Origin: Streptomyces oryzae
GTDB lineage: Bacteria; Actinomycetota; Actinomycetes; Streptomycetales; Streptomycetaceae
NCBI RefSeq assembly: GCF_017676365.1
Contig: NZ_JADKMA010000018.1
Coordinates: 1 to 59,084 of the forward strand
Reading direction: 5' to 3'
DNA length: 59,084 bases
The notes beneath the pieces were generated by a model that saw only the letters and a list, made by a program, of their open reading frames with translations, was not told where the DNA came from and ran no database searches. This document shows positions 1 through 8,458 of the stretch, in pieces (within the stretch, counting starts at the first letter, position 1; every line of letters starts with the position of its first letter). A program made the translations under genes and the position numbers.

Positions 1-1
1 G

Positions 2-526
2 GTGCTCGACGACGCGGCGCCCACCCTGATCGCCGTAGCGCAGGACGCGGACACCGCGGAGCTGGAGGCCGCAGCCAGTGCGAGCCCGGCGGAGGTGCTG
101 CGGCTGCCCCGCGCCGCGGACGGCGGGCAGGGGCTCGACCTGGACGCGCTGCTGACCGCTCTGCAGACCCGCGACGTGCGCGCCGTACTGCTGGAGGGCG
201 GCGCCACGCTGGCCGGTTCCTTCGTCGCCGCCGGACTGGTGGACCGGGTGGTCGGCTACATCGCGCCCGTGCTGCTGGGCGCGGGGCCGCCCGCGCTGGG
301 CGAGGCCGGAATCAGCACCATCGCGCAGGCGTTGCGGCTCACGGTGAGCGACACCGTGCGGCTCGGCCCCGATCTGCGGATCACCGCCGTCGGCAGCACG
401 GCGCCGCAGACGGCCCGCACGGCCGCCGCCGTCACCACCGGCACAACCTCCAACACCACAGCCACAACCTCCATCAGAGCCACCACCGCCACCACCGAGC
501 AGTCCGAGCAGCCCGAGGAGTCCTGA
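2..526 (+). CDS. ribD: RibD, C-terminal reductase part (5' truncated by window edge)
   Basis: This is the end of the bifunctional riboflavin enzyme RibD. The visible part belongs to the reductase domain, which reduces the ribosylamino-pyrimidine to the ribitylamino form with NADPH. The diagnostic stretch is LLEGGATLAGSF followed by VDRVVGYIAPVLLG and GPDLRITA. The deaminase domain and true start lie before base 1. The last 40 or so residues are an unusual Thr/Ala/Ser-rich tail (VTTGTTSNTTATTS) beyond the normal domain end. The stop is directly abutted by the GTG start of ribE, so the two are translated as one operon. Confidence 0.9.
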   Translation: MLDDAAPTLIAVAQDADTAELEAAASASPAEVLRLPRAADGGQGLDLDALLTALQTRDVRAVLLEGGATLAGSFVAAGLVDRVVGYIAPVLLGAGPPALGEAGISTIAQALRLTVSDTVRLGPDLRITAVGSTAPQTARTAAAVTTGTTSNTTATTSIRATTATTEQSEQPEES

Positions 527-1162
527 GTGTTCACCGGAATCGTGGAAGAGCTGGGCGAGGTCGTCGCCGTCGAGGACCAGGGCGCTTCGGCCCGGCTGCG
601 GCTGCGCGGGCCGCGCGTCACGGCCGACGCACGGCACGGCGACTCGATCGCGGTCAACGGCGTGTGCCTGACCGTAGTCGAGACGAGCGGTGGCGAGTTC
701 ACCGCCGACGTAATGGCCGAGACCCTGCACCGCTCCAGCCTCGGTGCGCTCACCGTGGGCTCACCCGTCAACCTGGAGCGCCCCATGGCGCTCGGCGGCC
801 GGCTGGACGGCCACCTCGTACAGGGCCACGTCGACGGCACCGGCACCATCACGGCACGGCACGACGCGGACAGCGGTACGGACATCACGGTCGGCCTGCC
901 CGAGGGGCTGGGCCGGTATCTGGTGGAGAAGGGCTCCATCACCGTGGACGGCATCAGCCTCACGGTCGTGGAGGCGGCCGACGACCACTTCACCGTCTCC
1001 CTCATCCCCACCACCCTCGCCCTCACCACCCTCGGCACCAAGCAGCCCGGCGACCCGGTCAACCTCGAGGTCGACGTGCTGGCCAAGTACGTCGAGCGGC
1101 TGCTGGGCGCCTCGGCACCGGGTCTCGCCCAGGAGCTGCGCAGGAGCGAGGCGGCCCGATGA
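527..1162 (+). CDS. ribE: Riboflavin synthase alpha subunit
   Basis: It catalyses the dismutation of two 6,7-dimethyl-8-ribityllumazine molecules to riboflavin, the last step of the pathway. The 211-residue protein has the two tandem lumazine-binding repeats typical of the family. The first opens with [12 protein letters not shown] and contains [13 protein letters not shown]. The second contains [14 protein letters not shown]. The GTG start follows the ribD stop with no gap, and the stop overlaps the next start (ATGA). It sits in the order ribD-ribE-ribM-ribBA-ribH. Length is typical of the family. Confidence 0.97.
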   Translation: MFTGIVEELGEVVAVEDQGASARLRLRGPRVTADARHGDSIAVNGVCLTVVETSGGEFTADVMAETLHRSSLGALTVGSPVNLERPMALGGRLDGHLVQGHVDGTGTITARHDADSGTDITVGLPEGLGRYLVEKGSITVDGISLTVVEAADDHFTVSLIPTTLALTTLGTKQPGDPVNLEVDVLAKYVERLLGASAPGLAQELRRSEAAR

Positions 1163-1842
1163 CCGGTCTCCACTGGCTGAACCAGGAGGCGTTCGCCGCC
1201 TTCGGACAGCACGTCATCTGGTCCGACATGCTCGGCAACCTCATGGGGCTGCTCGGACTGGCGCTGGGCTGGCGGCGCTCCATAGCCACCTGGCCCGTGC
1301 AGCTGCTGTCCGGGCTGATACTCGTCGGCGCCTTCGCCTCCGCCCAGCTCGCGGGCGGCGTCGGCAAGCAGCTGCTGGTCATCGGGGTGGCCCTGTGGGG
1401 CTGGCGGCAGTGGCGGCGCGGCAACCAGCGGGCGCAGGACGGCTCCATCGCCGTACGGTTCGCCACCTGGCGCGAACGCGGGCTGCTCGCGCTCGGCACC
1501 GCGCTGGGCACCGCCGCCGTCGGCACCCTCTTCACTCTCGTCCCGGCCCTGTCCTGGAGCCCCTGGGCGGACGCCTACATCTTCGTCGGCACGCTGGCGG
1601 CGATGGTGGCGCAGGCCCGCGGGCTGGTCGAGTTCTGGTTCGCCTGGCTGCTGGTGGACGTGGTCGGGGTGCCGCTCGCCTTCAGCAGCGGACTGGCCTT
1701 CTCCGGCCTCGTCTACGTCGTCTACCTCGGCCTCGTCCTGTGGGGCCTGCGTGCCTGGTGGCTGCGCTCCCGCGTGGACGCCCGCGCACTGGCCGCCGCC
1801 CGCGCGGAGCCCGCGCTCAACTCCGCCGGGGCCGCCCTGTGA
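1159..1842 (+). CDS. ribM: RibM/PnuC-family riboflavin transporter
   Basis: This is a 227-residue polytopic membrane protein of the PnuC fold, starting [12 protein letters not shown]. Hydrophobic segments are spread through the whole length (for example [51 protein letters not shown]). The PnuC family carries nicotinamide riboside and related vitamins. Its position inside the riboflavin operon, overlapping ribE by ATGA, matches RibM of Streptomyces davawensis, a riboflavin/roseoflavin facilitator. The riboflavin assignment is therefore based on context plus family, not on substrate residues. Confidence 0.85.
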   Translation: MTGLHWLNQEAFAAFGQHVIWSDMLGNLMGLLGLALGWRRSIATWPVQLLSGLILVGAFASAQLAGGVGKQLLVIGVALWGWRQWRRGNQRAQDGSIAVRFATWRERGLLALGTALGTAAVGTLFTLVPALSWSPWADAYIFVGTLAAMVAQARGLVEFWFAWLLVDVVGVPLAFSSGLAFSGLVYVVYLGLVLWGLRAWWLRSRVDARALAAARAEPALNSAGAAL

Positions 1843-1913
1843 ACGCCGGCCGGAGCCGCCCAGCGGACGCGGAGCACGCCACCCGAGCGCACCACCAAGG
1901 AAGGAGTACGCCC

Positions 1914-3269
1914 ATGACCGCGCTGCCGAACTTGTACGACGCACCGCCGGCCCCGCGCCTCCCCGTCCCGGGGGAACCGGCGGCGGCCGACGAGTCGTTC
2001 GGGCTCGCGCTCGACCCCGTCGAGGAGGCGATCCGCGACATCGGCGAGGGCCGCCCGGTCGTGGTCGTCGACGACGAGAGCCGGGAGAACGAGGGCGACC
2101 TGGTGATGGCCGCCGAGCTGGTCACCCCGGAGCTCGTCGCCTTCATGATGAGCGAGTGCCGCGGTCTGATCTGCACCCCCATGGAGGGCGCCGACCTGGA
2201 CCGGCTGGCGCTGCCGCAGATGGTCGCGGAGAACACCGAGTCGATGGGCACCGCGTTCACCGTCTCCGTCGACGCGACGCGCGCGCACGGCGTCACCACC
2301 GGCATCTCGGCAGCCGACCGCGCCGCCACCATCCGGCTGCTCGCCGACCCCGGCACCGTCCCTGAGGACTTCGTCCGGCCAGGGCACGCCTTCCCGCTGC
2401 GCGCCAAGCCCGGCGGGGTGCTCGCCCGCGCCGGGCACACCGAGGCGGGCGTCGATCTGGCCCGGCTGGCCGGGCTGCGGCCCGCCGCCGCCATCGTGGA
2501 GATCGCCGGCGAGGACGGCACGATGCTGCGGCTGCCCGAGCTGGTGCCGTTCGCGCGCAAGCACGGGCTGCGGATCATCTCCATCGAGGACCTGATCGCC
2601 TACCGCCGCTCCGCCGAGCCCACCGTGCGCCGCGAGGCGGCCACCCGGCTGCCGACCCGGCACGGCGAGTTCCGCGCCTACGGCTACCGCTCCATCGTGG
2701 ACGGGGTGGAGCACATCGCACTGGTCACCGGCGACATCACCGGCCCGGGGGACCTCGCGACAGGCGGTGAGGACGTCCTCGTACGAGTGCATTCCGAGTG
2801 CCTGACCGGTGACGTCTTCGGCTCCCAGCGCTGCGACTGCGGTCCCCAGCTGGAGGCGTCCTTGGAACGCGTGCAGCAGGAGGGCCGGGGCATCGTGCTC
2901 TACCTGCGCGGACACGAGGGCCGGGGGATCGGGCTGCTGTCGAAGCTGCGCGCCTACGAGCTCCAGGAGCGCGGCCGCGACACCCTCGACGCCAACCTCG
3001 AACTCGGCCTCCCGGCGGACGCCCGCGACTACGCGGCGGCCGCACAGATCCTCGCCGACCTGGGCGTCAAGTCGCTGCGGCTGATGACGAACAACCCCGA
3101 GAAGACCGCCGCGATGGTGCGGCACGGGCTGCGCGTCACCGGCCGCGAGCCGATGCCCGTACAGGCGGGCGAGCACAATCTGCGCTACCTGCGCACCAAG
3201 CGCGACCGGATGGGACACGACCTGCCCTGGCTGGACGCCGAGCGGACCTCCCCCTGCGGAACGCAGTAA
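1914..3269 (+). CDS. ribBA: Bifunctional DHBP synthase / GTP cyclohydrolase II
   Basis: This 451-residue fusion feeds both branches of riboflavin synthesis. The N-terminal half makes 3,4-dihydroxy-2-butanone 4-phosphate from ribulose 5-phosphate. It shows [16 protein letters not shown] and the late motif [14 protein letters not shown]. The C-terminal half opens GTP; it carries the zinc cysteines in [15 protein letters not shown] and the GTP-binding [12 protein letters not shown]. All expected metal and substrate motifs are present in both halves, so both activities are likely. The start ATG is preceded by an AAGGAG ribosome binding site. A 71-base gap separates it from ribM, and ribH follows 65 bases downstream. 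Confidence 0.96.
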   Translation: MTALPNLYDAPPAPRLPVPGEPAAADESFGLALDPVEEAIRDIGEGRPVVVVDDESRENEGDLVMAAELVTPELVAFMMSECRGLICTPMEGADLDRLALPQMVAENTESMGTAFTVSVDATRAHGVTTGISAADRAATIRLLADPGTVPEDFVRPGHAFPLRAKPGGVLARAGHTEAGVDLARLAGLRPAAAIVEIAGEDGTMLRLPELVPFARKHGLRIISIEDLIAYRRSAEPTVRREAATRLPTRHGEFRAYGYRSIVDGVEHIALVTGDITGPGDLATGGEDVLVRVHSECLTGDVFGSQRCDCGPQLEASLERVQQEGRGIVLYLRGHEGRGIGLLSKLRAYELQERGRDTLDANLELGLPADARDYAAAAQILADLGVKSLRLMTNNPEKTAAMVRHGLRVTGREPMPVQAGEHNLRYLRTKRDRMGHDLPWLDAERTSPCGTQ

Positions 3270-3334
3270 CACCGGCCGACACCCATAGACCACCGACAAC
3301 AGCACCAGCACACACTTCAAGCACAAGGAGCACC

Positions 3335-3820
3335 GTGAGCGGCAAGGGCGCACCCGAACTGACCGTCGAGAACTGCCAGGACCTGCGCGTGGCCGTGGTC
3401 GCCGCGCAGTGGCACCAGCAGGTCATGGACGGCCTCGTGGACGGCGCCCTGCGTGCGCTGCGCGAACTGGGCATCGACGAGCCCACCCTGCTGCGCGTCC
3501 CCGGCAGCTTCGAGCTGCCCGTCGTCGCCAAGGTCCTCGCCGACCGCGGATACGACGCGATCGTGGCGCTCGGCGTCGTCATCCGGGGCGGCACCCCGCA
3601 CTTCGACTACGTCTGCCAGGGCGTCACCCAGGGCCTCACCGAGGTCTCGGTGCGCACCGGTGTCCCCGTCGGTTTCGGCGTGCTGACCTGCGACGACGAG
3701 GAGCAGGCCGTTGCCCGTGCCGGGCTTCCGGGATCCACGGAGGACAAGGGGCACGAGGCGGTGACGGCGGCGGTGGCCACGGCCGCGACCCTGCGCACGG
3801 TCGCGGAACCCAGGCGCTGA
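3335..3820 (+). CDS. ribH: 6,7-dimethyl-8-ribityllumazine synthase
   Basis: It condenses the pyrimidine and the butanone phosphate from RibBA into lumazine, the substrate of RibE. The 161 residues match the family in full. The N-terminal strand is [18 protein letters not shown], followed by [12 protein letters not shown] and the conserved [15 protein letters not shown] segment, which contains the catalytic histidine. The GTG start has AAGGAG five bases upstream. It is the last riboflavin gene of the operon. Confidence 0.97.
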   Translation: MSGKGAPELTVENCQDLRVAVVAAQWHQQVMDGLVDGALRALRELGIDEPTLLRVPGSFELPVVAKVLADRGYDAIVALGVVIRGGTPHFDYVCQGVTQGLTEVSVRTGVPVGFGVLTCDDEEQAVARAGLPGSTEDKGHEAVTAAVATAATLRTVAEPRR

Positions 3821-3853
3821 GCGGCACCGGACACCGCGTAGGCTGAGGCCACC

Positions 3854-4126
3854 ATGGCGAACAAGACGTTTGAGCAGCTCTTCACCGAGCTGCAGCACAA
3901 GGCCGCTCACGGCGACCCCAGCACCTCCCGCACCGCCGAGCTCGCCTCCCAGGGCGTGCACGCCATCGGCAAGAAGATCGTGGAGGAGGCCGCCGAGGTG
4001 TGGATGGCCGCCGAGCACGAGGGCGACGAGCGCACAGCGGAGGAGATCTCGCAGCTCCTCTACCATCTCCAGGTGCTGATGGCCGCCAAGGGTCTCTCCC
4101 TGGACGACGTATACGCTCACCTCTGA
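3854..4126 (+). CDS. hisE: Phosphoribosyl-ATP pyrophosphatase
   Basis: This performs the second step of histidine synthesis, cleaving pyrophosphate from phosphoribosyl-ATP. The 90-residue protein begins [17 protein letters not shown]. It carries the MazG-like all-alpha signature [19 protein letters not shown] with the Mg-binding acidic residues, then [14 protein letters not shown]. It is a separate gene, not fused to HisI. It starts 33 bases after ribH and precedes hisG. Confidence 0.96.
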   Translation: MANKTFEQLFTELQHKAAHGDPSTSRTAELASQGVHAIGKKIVEEAAEVWMAAEHEGDERTAEEISQLLYHLQVLMAAKGLSLDDVYAHL

Positions 4127-4186
4127 GCCGCACCTGACCCGCCCTCTCCGCCCCCTCTCTTTTCCCTTCACGAACAAAGGAAGCTC

Positions 4187-5035
4187 ATGCTGCGCATCGC
4201 CGTCCCCAACAAGGGTTCTCTCTCCGGCCCTGCCGGGGAGATGCTGCATGAGGCCGGGTATCAGCAGCGCAGGGAAACCAAGGAACTCGTCCTGGTGGAC
4301 CCGGAGAACGAGGTCGAGTTCTTCTATCTGCGCCCCCGCGACATCGCGATCTACGTCAGCTCCGGACGGCTGGACATCGGAATCACGGGACGCGATCTGC
4401 TGCTCGACTCCGGGGCGAAGGCCGAGGAGGTACTGCCCCTCGGCTTTGCCCGCTCCACCTTCCGCTACGCCGCCAAGCCCGGCACCCTCACCACCCTGGA
4501 CGACCTGTCCGGGCTGACGGTCGCCACCTCCTACGAGGGCATCGTCGCCAAGCACCTGGCGGACAAGGGCATCGACGCCTCCGTCGTCCACCTGGACGGC
4601 GCCGTGGAGACGGCCATCGAACTGGGCGTCGCCCAGGTCATCGCGGACGTCGTGGAGACCGGCACCTCGCTGCGCAACGCCGGCCTGGAGATCGCCGGGG
4701 AGCCGATCCTGCACTCCGAGGCAGTCGTCATCCGGCGCACCGGAGCCGACGAGCACGCCCCGAAGGTGCAGCAGTTCCTGCGCCGCCTCCAGGGCGTCCT
4801 GGTGGCCCGCAGCTACGTGATGATGGACTACGACATCCGCGCCGAGCACCTGGAGCAGGCCGTAGCGCTCACCCCGGGGCTGGAGTCGCCGACCATCTCC
4901 CCGCTGCACGACCAGGGCTGGGTGGCCGTCCGCTCGATGGTGCGTACCAAGGAGGCGCAGCGGATCATGGACGACCTCTACGACCTGGGCGCCCGCGCCA
5001 TCCTCACCACAGGCATCCACGCCTGCCGTCTGTGA
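4187..5035 (+). CDS. hisG: ATP phosphoribosyltransferase, long form
   Basis: This is the first, feedback-controlled step of histidine synthesis (ATP plus PRPP). At 282 residues it is the long form. It has the two-lobed catalytic part, starting LRIAVPNKGSLSGPAGEML, and a C-terminal regulatory domain (from about residue 210) expected to bind histidine. The PRPP-binding stretch is IADVVETGTSLRNAGL. The start has an AAAGGAAG ribosome binding site. The hisE-hisG pair is a common actinobacterial arrangement. Confidence 0.96.
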   Translation: MLRIAVPNKGSLSGPAGEMLHEAGYQQRRETKELVLVDPENEVEFFYLRPRDIAIYVSSGRLDIGITGRDLLLDSGAKAEEVLPLGFARSTFRYAAKPGTLTTLDDLSGLTVATSYEGIVAKHLADKGIDASVVHLDGAVETAIELGVAQVIADVVETGTSLRNAGLEIAGEPILHSEAVVIRRTGADEHAPKVQQFLRRLQGVLVARSYVMMDYDIRAEHLEQAVALTPGLESPTISPLHDQGWVAVRSMVRTKEAQRIMDDLYDLGARAILTTGIHACRL

Positions 5036-5055
5036 CCCGCGACCAGGAGCACGCC

Positions 5056-5523
5056 ATGACCGACAGCTCTGGGGTTCCCGCGCTTCCCGTCACGTTCCGG
5101 CCCACCCGCACCCGTGCGGTGCTGCTGACGGCCGGGCTCGCCGCGTTCGTCGTCATCACCGTCGTCTCGCTGATGCTGCAGCTGGGCGGCGGGGAGCGGG
5201 CCAGCTTCATTTTCACCGCAGCGCTCTTCCTGGGCGTGCTGGTGCTGTTGAGCCGCCCCCGGGTGACGGCGGACGAGCGCGGGGTGACGGTCGTCAATCT
5301 GACGACGAAGCGGCACCTCGAATGGGCGCAGGTGCTCGCCGTCCGGCTGCGGCCCGGAGACCCGTGGGTCTCGCTGGACCTCTCCGACGGCACCAGCCTG
5401 CCCGCCATGGGCATCCAGCCGGGCATCGCCAAGCGGCAGGCGCTCGCCGACGCCCGTGCCCTGCGCACCCTCGTCGAGCACCGGAGCACCCCGCAGGGCG
5501 CCGCGGGCAGCGCCGGCAAGTAG
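5056..5523 (+). CDS. PH-domain-containing small membrane protein
   Basis: This is a 155-residue protein with two hydrophobic helices near the N terminus (LLTAGLAAFVVITVVSLML and SFIFTAALFLGVLVLLS). A short cytoplasmic beta-rich domain of the bacterial PH type follows (VTADERGVTVVNLTTKRHLEWAQVLAVRL). The ATG at 5056, with GGAGC upstream, is preferred to a GTG at 5032 that overlaps the hisG stop. Proteins like this are conserved next to hisG in Streptomyces, but the role is unknown. Confidence 0.75.
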   Translation: MTDSSGVPALPVTFRPTRTRAVLLTAGLAAFVVITVVSLMLQLGGGERASFIFTAALFLGVLVLLSRPRVTADERGVTVVNLTTKRHLEWAQVLAVRLRPGDPWVSLDLSDGTSLPAMGIQPGIAKRQALADARALRTLVEHRSTPQGAAGSAGK

Positions 5524-5619
5524 CGGTGCCGGGAATTGGCGGTGCCGGGAGGGAGCGTGACTGCCACCGGATCGGCAACCCCGGCGTGGTGCCGCGCGTC
5601 TTCGCGGGAAGAGACCGAA

Positions 5620-5720
5620 TGTCTACTCTGTTGCCCATCGGCATGAGCCGCCCCGCGTCTGTGCGGGCACCTGCGAACCGAGGAGTGACCACCTCCAGCG
5701 ATGGACGGATCGTCCTGTAG
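5620..5720 (+). CDS. Possible 33-residue leader ORF upstream of the CNNM genes
   Basis: A short reading frame starts MSTLLPIGMSRPAS and ends three bases before a GTG at 5724 that is in frame with the next gene. A GGAAGAG sequence lies six bases before its ATG. The spacing would allow translational coupling to the membrane protein downstream. Nothing in the peptide is recognisable. The surrounding 5524-5756 stretch otherwise shows no gene, and no riboswitch fold could be assigned. Confidence 0.25.
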
Positions 5721-5756
5721 TACGTGCGCCGTGTCCCGTCTTGGTGGGGGCGCGGC

Positions 5757-7220
5757 ATGACCCTCCCGCTAGTGCTGCTCGGTGTGGCGTTTCTGCTCGT
5801 CCTCGCCAACGGCTTCTTCGTCGCGGCGGAGTTCGGGCTCGTCACCGTGGAGAAACCCGAGGCCGAACGCGCCGCCGCCCAGGGCGACCGGAAGGCCCGC
5901 GCCGTCGTACGGGCCCTGCCCGAGCTGTCGTTCCAGCTCTCCGGCACCCAGCTCGGCATCACCCTCACCTCACTGGTCACCGGCATGCTGGCCGAGCCCG
6001 CGCTGGCCCGGCTGCTGGACGGGCCGCTGACCGCAGCCGGGGTGCCGGACGGCGCGGTCGGCGGGGTCGCCGTCGTGACCGGCATGCTGACCGCCTCCGC
6101 CGTCCAGATGGTCGTCGGCGAACTGGTGCCCAAGAACTGGGCCGTCTCCCGGCCGTTGGCGGTGGCCCGGTTCGTCGCCGGTCCGCAGCGCCTCTTCTCC
6201 CGCACGTTCCGGCCGGTGATCGCGGGCCTGAACGCGGCCGCCAACCGCATGGTGCGGCTCCTCGGCGTCCAGCCCGCCGAGGAACTGGCCTCGGCGCGCA
6301 CCCCCGGCGAACTCGTCTCCCTCGCCCACCACTCGGCCCGCGCCGGTGCCCTCGAACAGGACACCGCGGACCTTTTCGTACGCACTCTGGCGCTCGGCGG
6401 ACTGACGGCGCAGCATGTGATGACGCCCCGGGTACGGGTCAGCGCGCTGCAGGCGCTGGCCACCGCGGAGGACGTGCTCAATCTCACCCGCGCCACCGGG
6501 CTCTCCCGCTTCCCCGTCTACCAGGACACGCTGGACGAGGTGGTCGGCATGGTGCACCTCAAGGACGCCCTCGCGGTGCCCGCGCACCTGCGCCTGCACA
6601 CGCCCGCAGCCCGCCTCGCCGTGCCCGCGCTGCTCGTCCCGCAGACCCTCCCCGTCCGGCCGCTGCTGGCCCGGCTGCGCAGTGAGCAGCCCATCGCCGT
6701 CGTCGTGGACGAGTACGGCGGCACGGCAGGCGTCGTCACGCTGGAGGACATCGTCGAGGAGATCGTCGGCGAGGTGCGCGACGAACACGACGGCCAGCTC
6801 TACGACGAACTGCCCGAACTGGCCCCCGCACCGCCCGACCCGGAGGGAAGCGCCGCCTGGGAGGCCGACGGCAGCTGCCGGGTGGGCGCGCTGCGCGGCA
6901 TCGGCCTGGAGGTGCCCGAGGGGCCGTACGAGACGGTGGCCGGGCTCGTCGCCGACCTGCTCGGCCGCATCCCCGCGCCCGGCGACACGGCCCGGCTGCG
7001 GGTGCCGCACCCGCGCGCCGGAGAGCGTGCGCCGCAGGACGCTCCCGAGGGCGCACAGGAGTGGCAGCTGCGGGTGCGGCATGTGGCGCACCACCGCGCC
7101 GAGCGCGTCCGCATCGTGGCTCCGCACCGCGCCGCAGGGCCCGCCGCCGGTGGCGCGGTGCACCGCCTCGGCAGCGCTTCCGCGCAGCCGGTACGCAGCA
7201 TGGAGGCGGCGGCGTCATGA
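5757..7220 (+). CDS. CNNM/CorC-type CBS-domain membrane protein (first of pair)
   Basis: This 487-residue protein belongs to the hemolysin-C/CNNM family implicated in Mg2+ and other cation transport. Domain order is an N-terminal DUF21 transmembrane region (LLGVAFLLVLANGFFVAAEFGLVTVEKPE, cited here in part), a CBS pair (from about 220: LTAQHVMTPRVRV, later IAVVVDEYGGTAGVVTLEDIV) and a C-terminal CorC_HlyC domain. The ATG has a G-rich ribosome binding site; a GTG at 5724 is an alternative. Its stop overlaps the next start (ATGA), and the two paralogues probably act together. Confidence 0.9.
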   Translation: MTLPLVLLGVAFLLVLANGFFVAAEFGLVTVEKPEAERAAAQGDRKARAVVRALPELSFQLSGTQLGITLTSLVTGMLAEPALARLLDGPLTAAGVPDGAVGGVAVVTGMLTASAVQMVVGELVPKNWAVSRPLAVARFVAGPQRLFSRTFRPVIAGLNAAANRMVRLLGVQPAEELASARTPGELVSLAHHSARAGALEQDTADLFVRTLALGGLTAQHVMTPRVRVSALQALATAEDVLNLTRATGLSRFPVYQDTLDEVVGMVHLKDALAVPAHLRLHTPAARLAVPALLVPQTLPVRPLLARLRSEQPIAVVVDEYGGTAGVVTLEDIVEEIVGEVRDEHDGQLYDELPELAPAPPDPEGSAAWEADGSCRVGALRGIGLEVPEGPYETVAGLVADLLGRIPAPGDTARLRVPHPRAGERAPQDAPEGAQEWQLRVRHVAHHRAERVRIVAPHRAAGPAAGGAVHRLGSASAQPVRSMEAAAS

Positions 7221-8458
7221 GCGTTCTGCAACTGCTGTTCGCCGCGCTGCTGGTGCTCGCCAACGGCTTCTTCGTCGGCGCCGAGTTCGCGCTCGTCTCC
7301 GTACGCCGCAGCCAGATCGAACCCCTCGCGGCCGGGGGCTCCGTGCGCGCCCGGCGGGTGCTGCGCGGGCTGGAGACGCTGCCGCAGATGATGGCTGCCG
7401 CGCAGTTCGGCATCACCGTGTGCTCGCTGACGCTGGGCGCCGTCGCCGAACCGACGCTGGCCCATCTGCTGGAGCCCGCCTTCCACGCCGTACGGCTGCC
7501 GCACGCGCTGGTGCATCCGGTGGGGTATGTGATCGCGCTGGCCGTGGTGGTCTTCTTCCACCTCGTGGTGGGCGAGATGGTGCCGAAGAACCTCGCCATG
7601 GCGGCGCCCGAGCGCACCGCGCTGTGGCTCGGCCCCGGGCTGGTCGCGTTCGCACGGCTGACCCGGCCGGTGACCGCGGCGCTGGGGGCGTGTGCCACTG
7701 TCATCCTGCGGCTCTTCCGCGTCGAGCCCAAGGACGAGGTCGCCGCGGTCTTCACCAGCGAGCAGCTCAACCAGCTGGTGGAGGACTCCCGGCAGGCGGG
7801 GCTGCTGGAGGCGGAGGAACACCAGCGGCTCGCCGACGCGCTGGAGCTGGGCTCCCGGCCGCTGACCGACGTCCTGCTGGGCCGCACCGAGCTGGTCACC
7901 GTCGGCACCGACGTCACCCCGCGCCAAGTGGAGGAGCTGACGGTGCGCACCGGCTACTCCCGCTTCCCGGTCCGCGCCGACGACGGCGGCTTCCTCGGCT
8001 ATCTGCACGTCAAGGACGTGCTCGACCTGGAGGAGACCGACCGGGCCGTGCCGCAGCGGCTGTGGCGGCCCATGACGACGCTGCGCGGCGAGCTGCCGCT
8101 GGATGACGCGCTCACCGCCATGCGGGCCGGTGCCTCGCACCTGGCGGCCGTCGCCGACGCCACGGGACGGGTGCTGGGGGTCGCGGCGCTGGAGGACGTG
8201 CTGGAGATGCTGGTCGGCGAGGTGCACGACCCGGCGCACACCGAGCCGGCCAGGGACCCCGCGCACACCGGGTCGGCCGCGGATCCCGCGCAGCCCGAGC
8301 CGGTCGGGGACTCCGCGCCGGCCGGGCCGGTGACGAGTGGGACAGCGGGCCTGGTCCCTGCCGCTGCAGGTGGCGGTCTCAGCCCGGCGGCGGCTGCGGG
8401 CCAGGACGAGGACCGTCAGGACCCCGTCCCGACAGCACCTCGCCGTACGCCTGCATGA
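7217..8458 (+). CDS. CNNM/CorC-type CBS-domain membrane protein (second of pair)
   Basis: This is the 413-residue paralogue of the preceding protein. The DUF21 membrane domain opens with LLFAALLVLANGFFVGAEFAL and contains HLVVGEMVPKNLA. A CBS pair follows (RPLTDVLLGRTELVTV, then LAAVADATGRVLGVAALEDVLE). It lacks the full C-terminal CorC_HlyC domain. Instead it ends in a Pro/Ala-rich tail with repeated DPAHT/DPAQP units. Its last 80 bases overlap the 3' end of the convergent AAA gene, so the two genes share antisense coding sequence. Confidence 0.88.
   Translation: MSVLQLLFAALLVLANGFFVGAEFALVSVRRSQIEPLAAGGSVRARRVLRGLETLPQMMAAAQFGITVCSLTLGAVAEPTLAHLLEPAFHAVRLPHALVHPVGYVIALAVVVFFHLVVGEMVPKNLAMAAPERTALWLGPGLVAFARLTRPVTAALGACATVILRLFRVEPKDEVAAVFTSEQLNQLVEDSRQAGLLEAEEHQRLADALELGSRPLTDVLLGRTELVTVGTDVTPRQVEELTVRTGYSRFPVRADDGGFLGYLHVKDVLDLEETDRAVPQRLWRPMTTLRGELPLDDALTAMRAGASHLAAVADATGRVLGVAALEDVLEMLVGEVHDPAHTEPARDPAHTGSAADPAQPEPVGDSAPAGPVTSGTAGLVPAAAGGGLSPAAAAGQDEDRQDPVPTAPRRTPA

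Noticed and set aside
5524..5756. Riboswitch (cobalamin, c-di-AMP or Mn/Mg type) upstream of the CNNM genes
   Set aside because: No conserved core sequence of these classes could be found.
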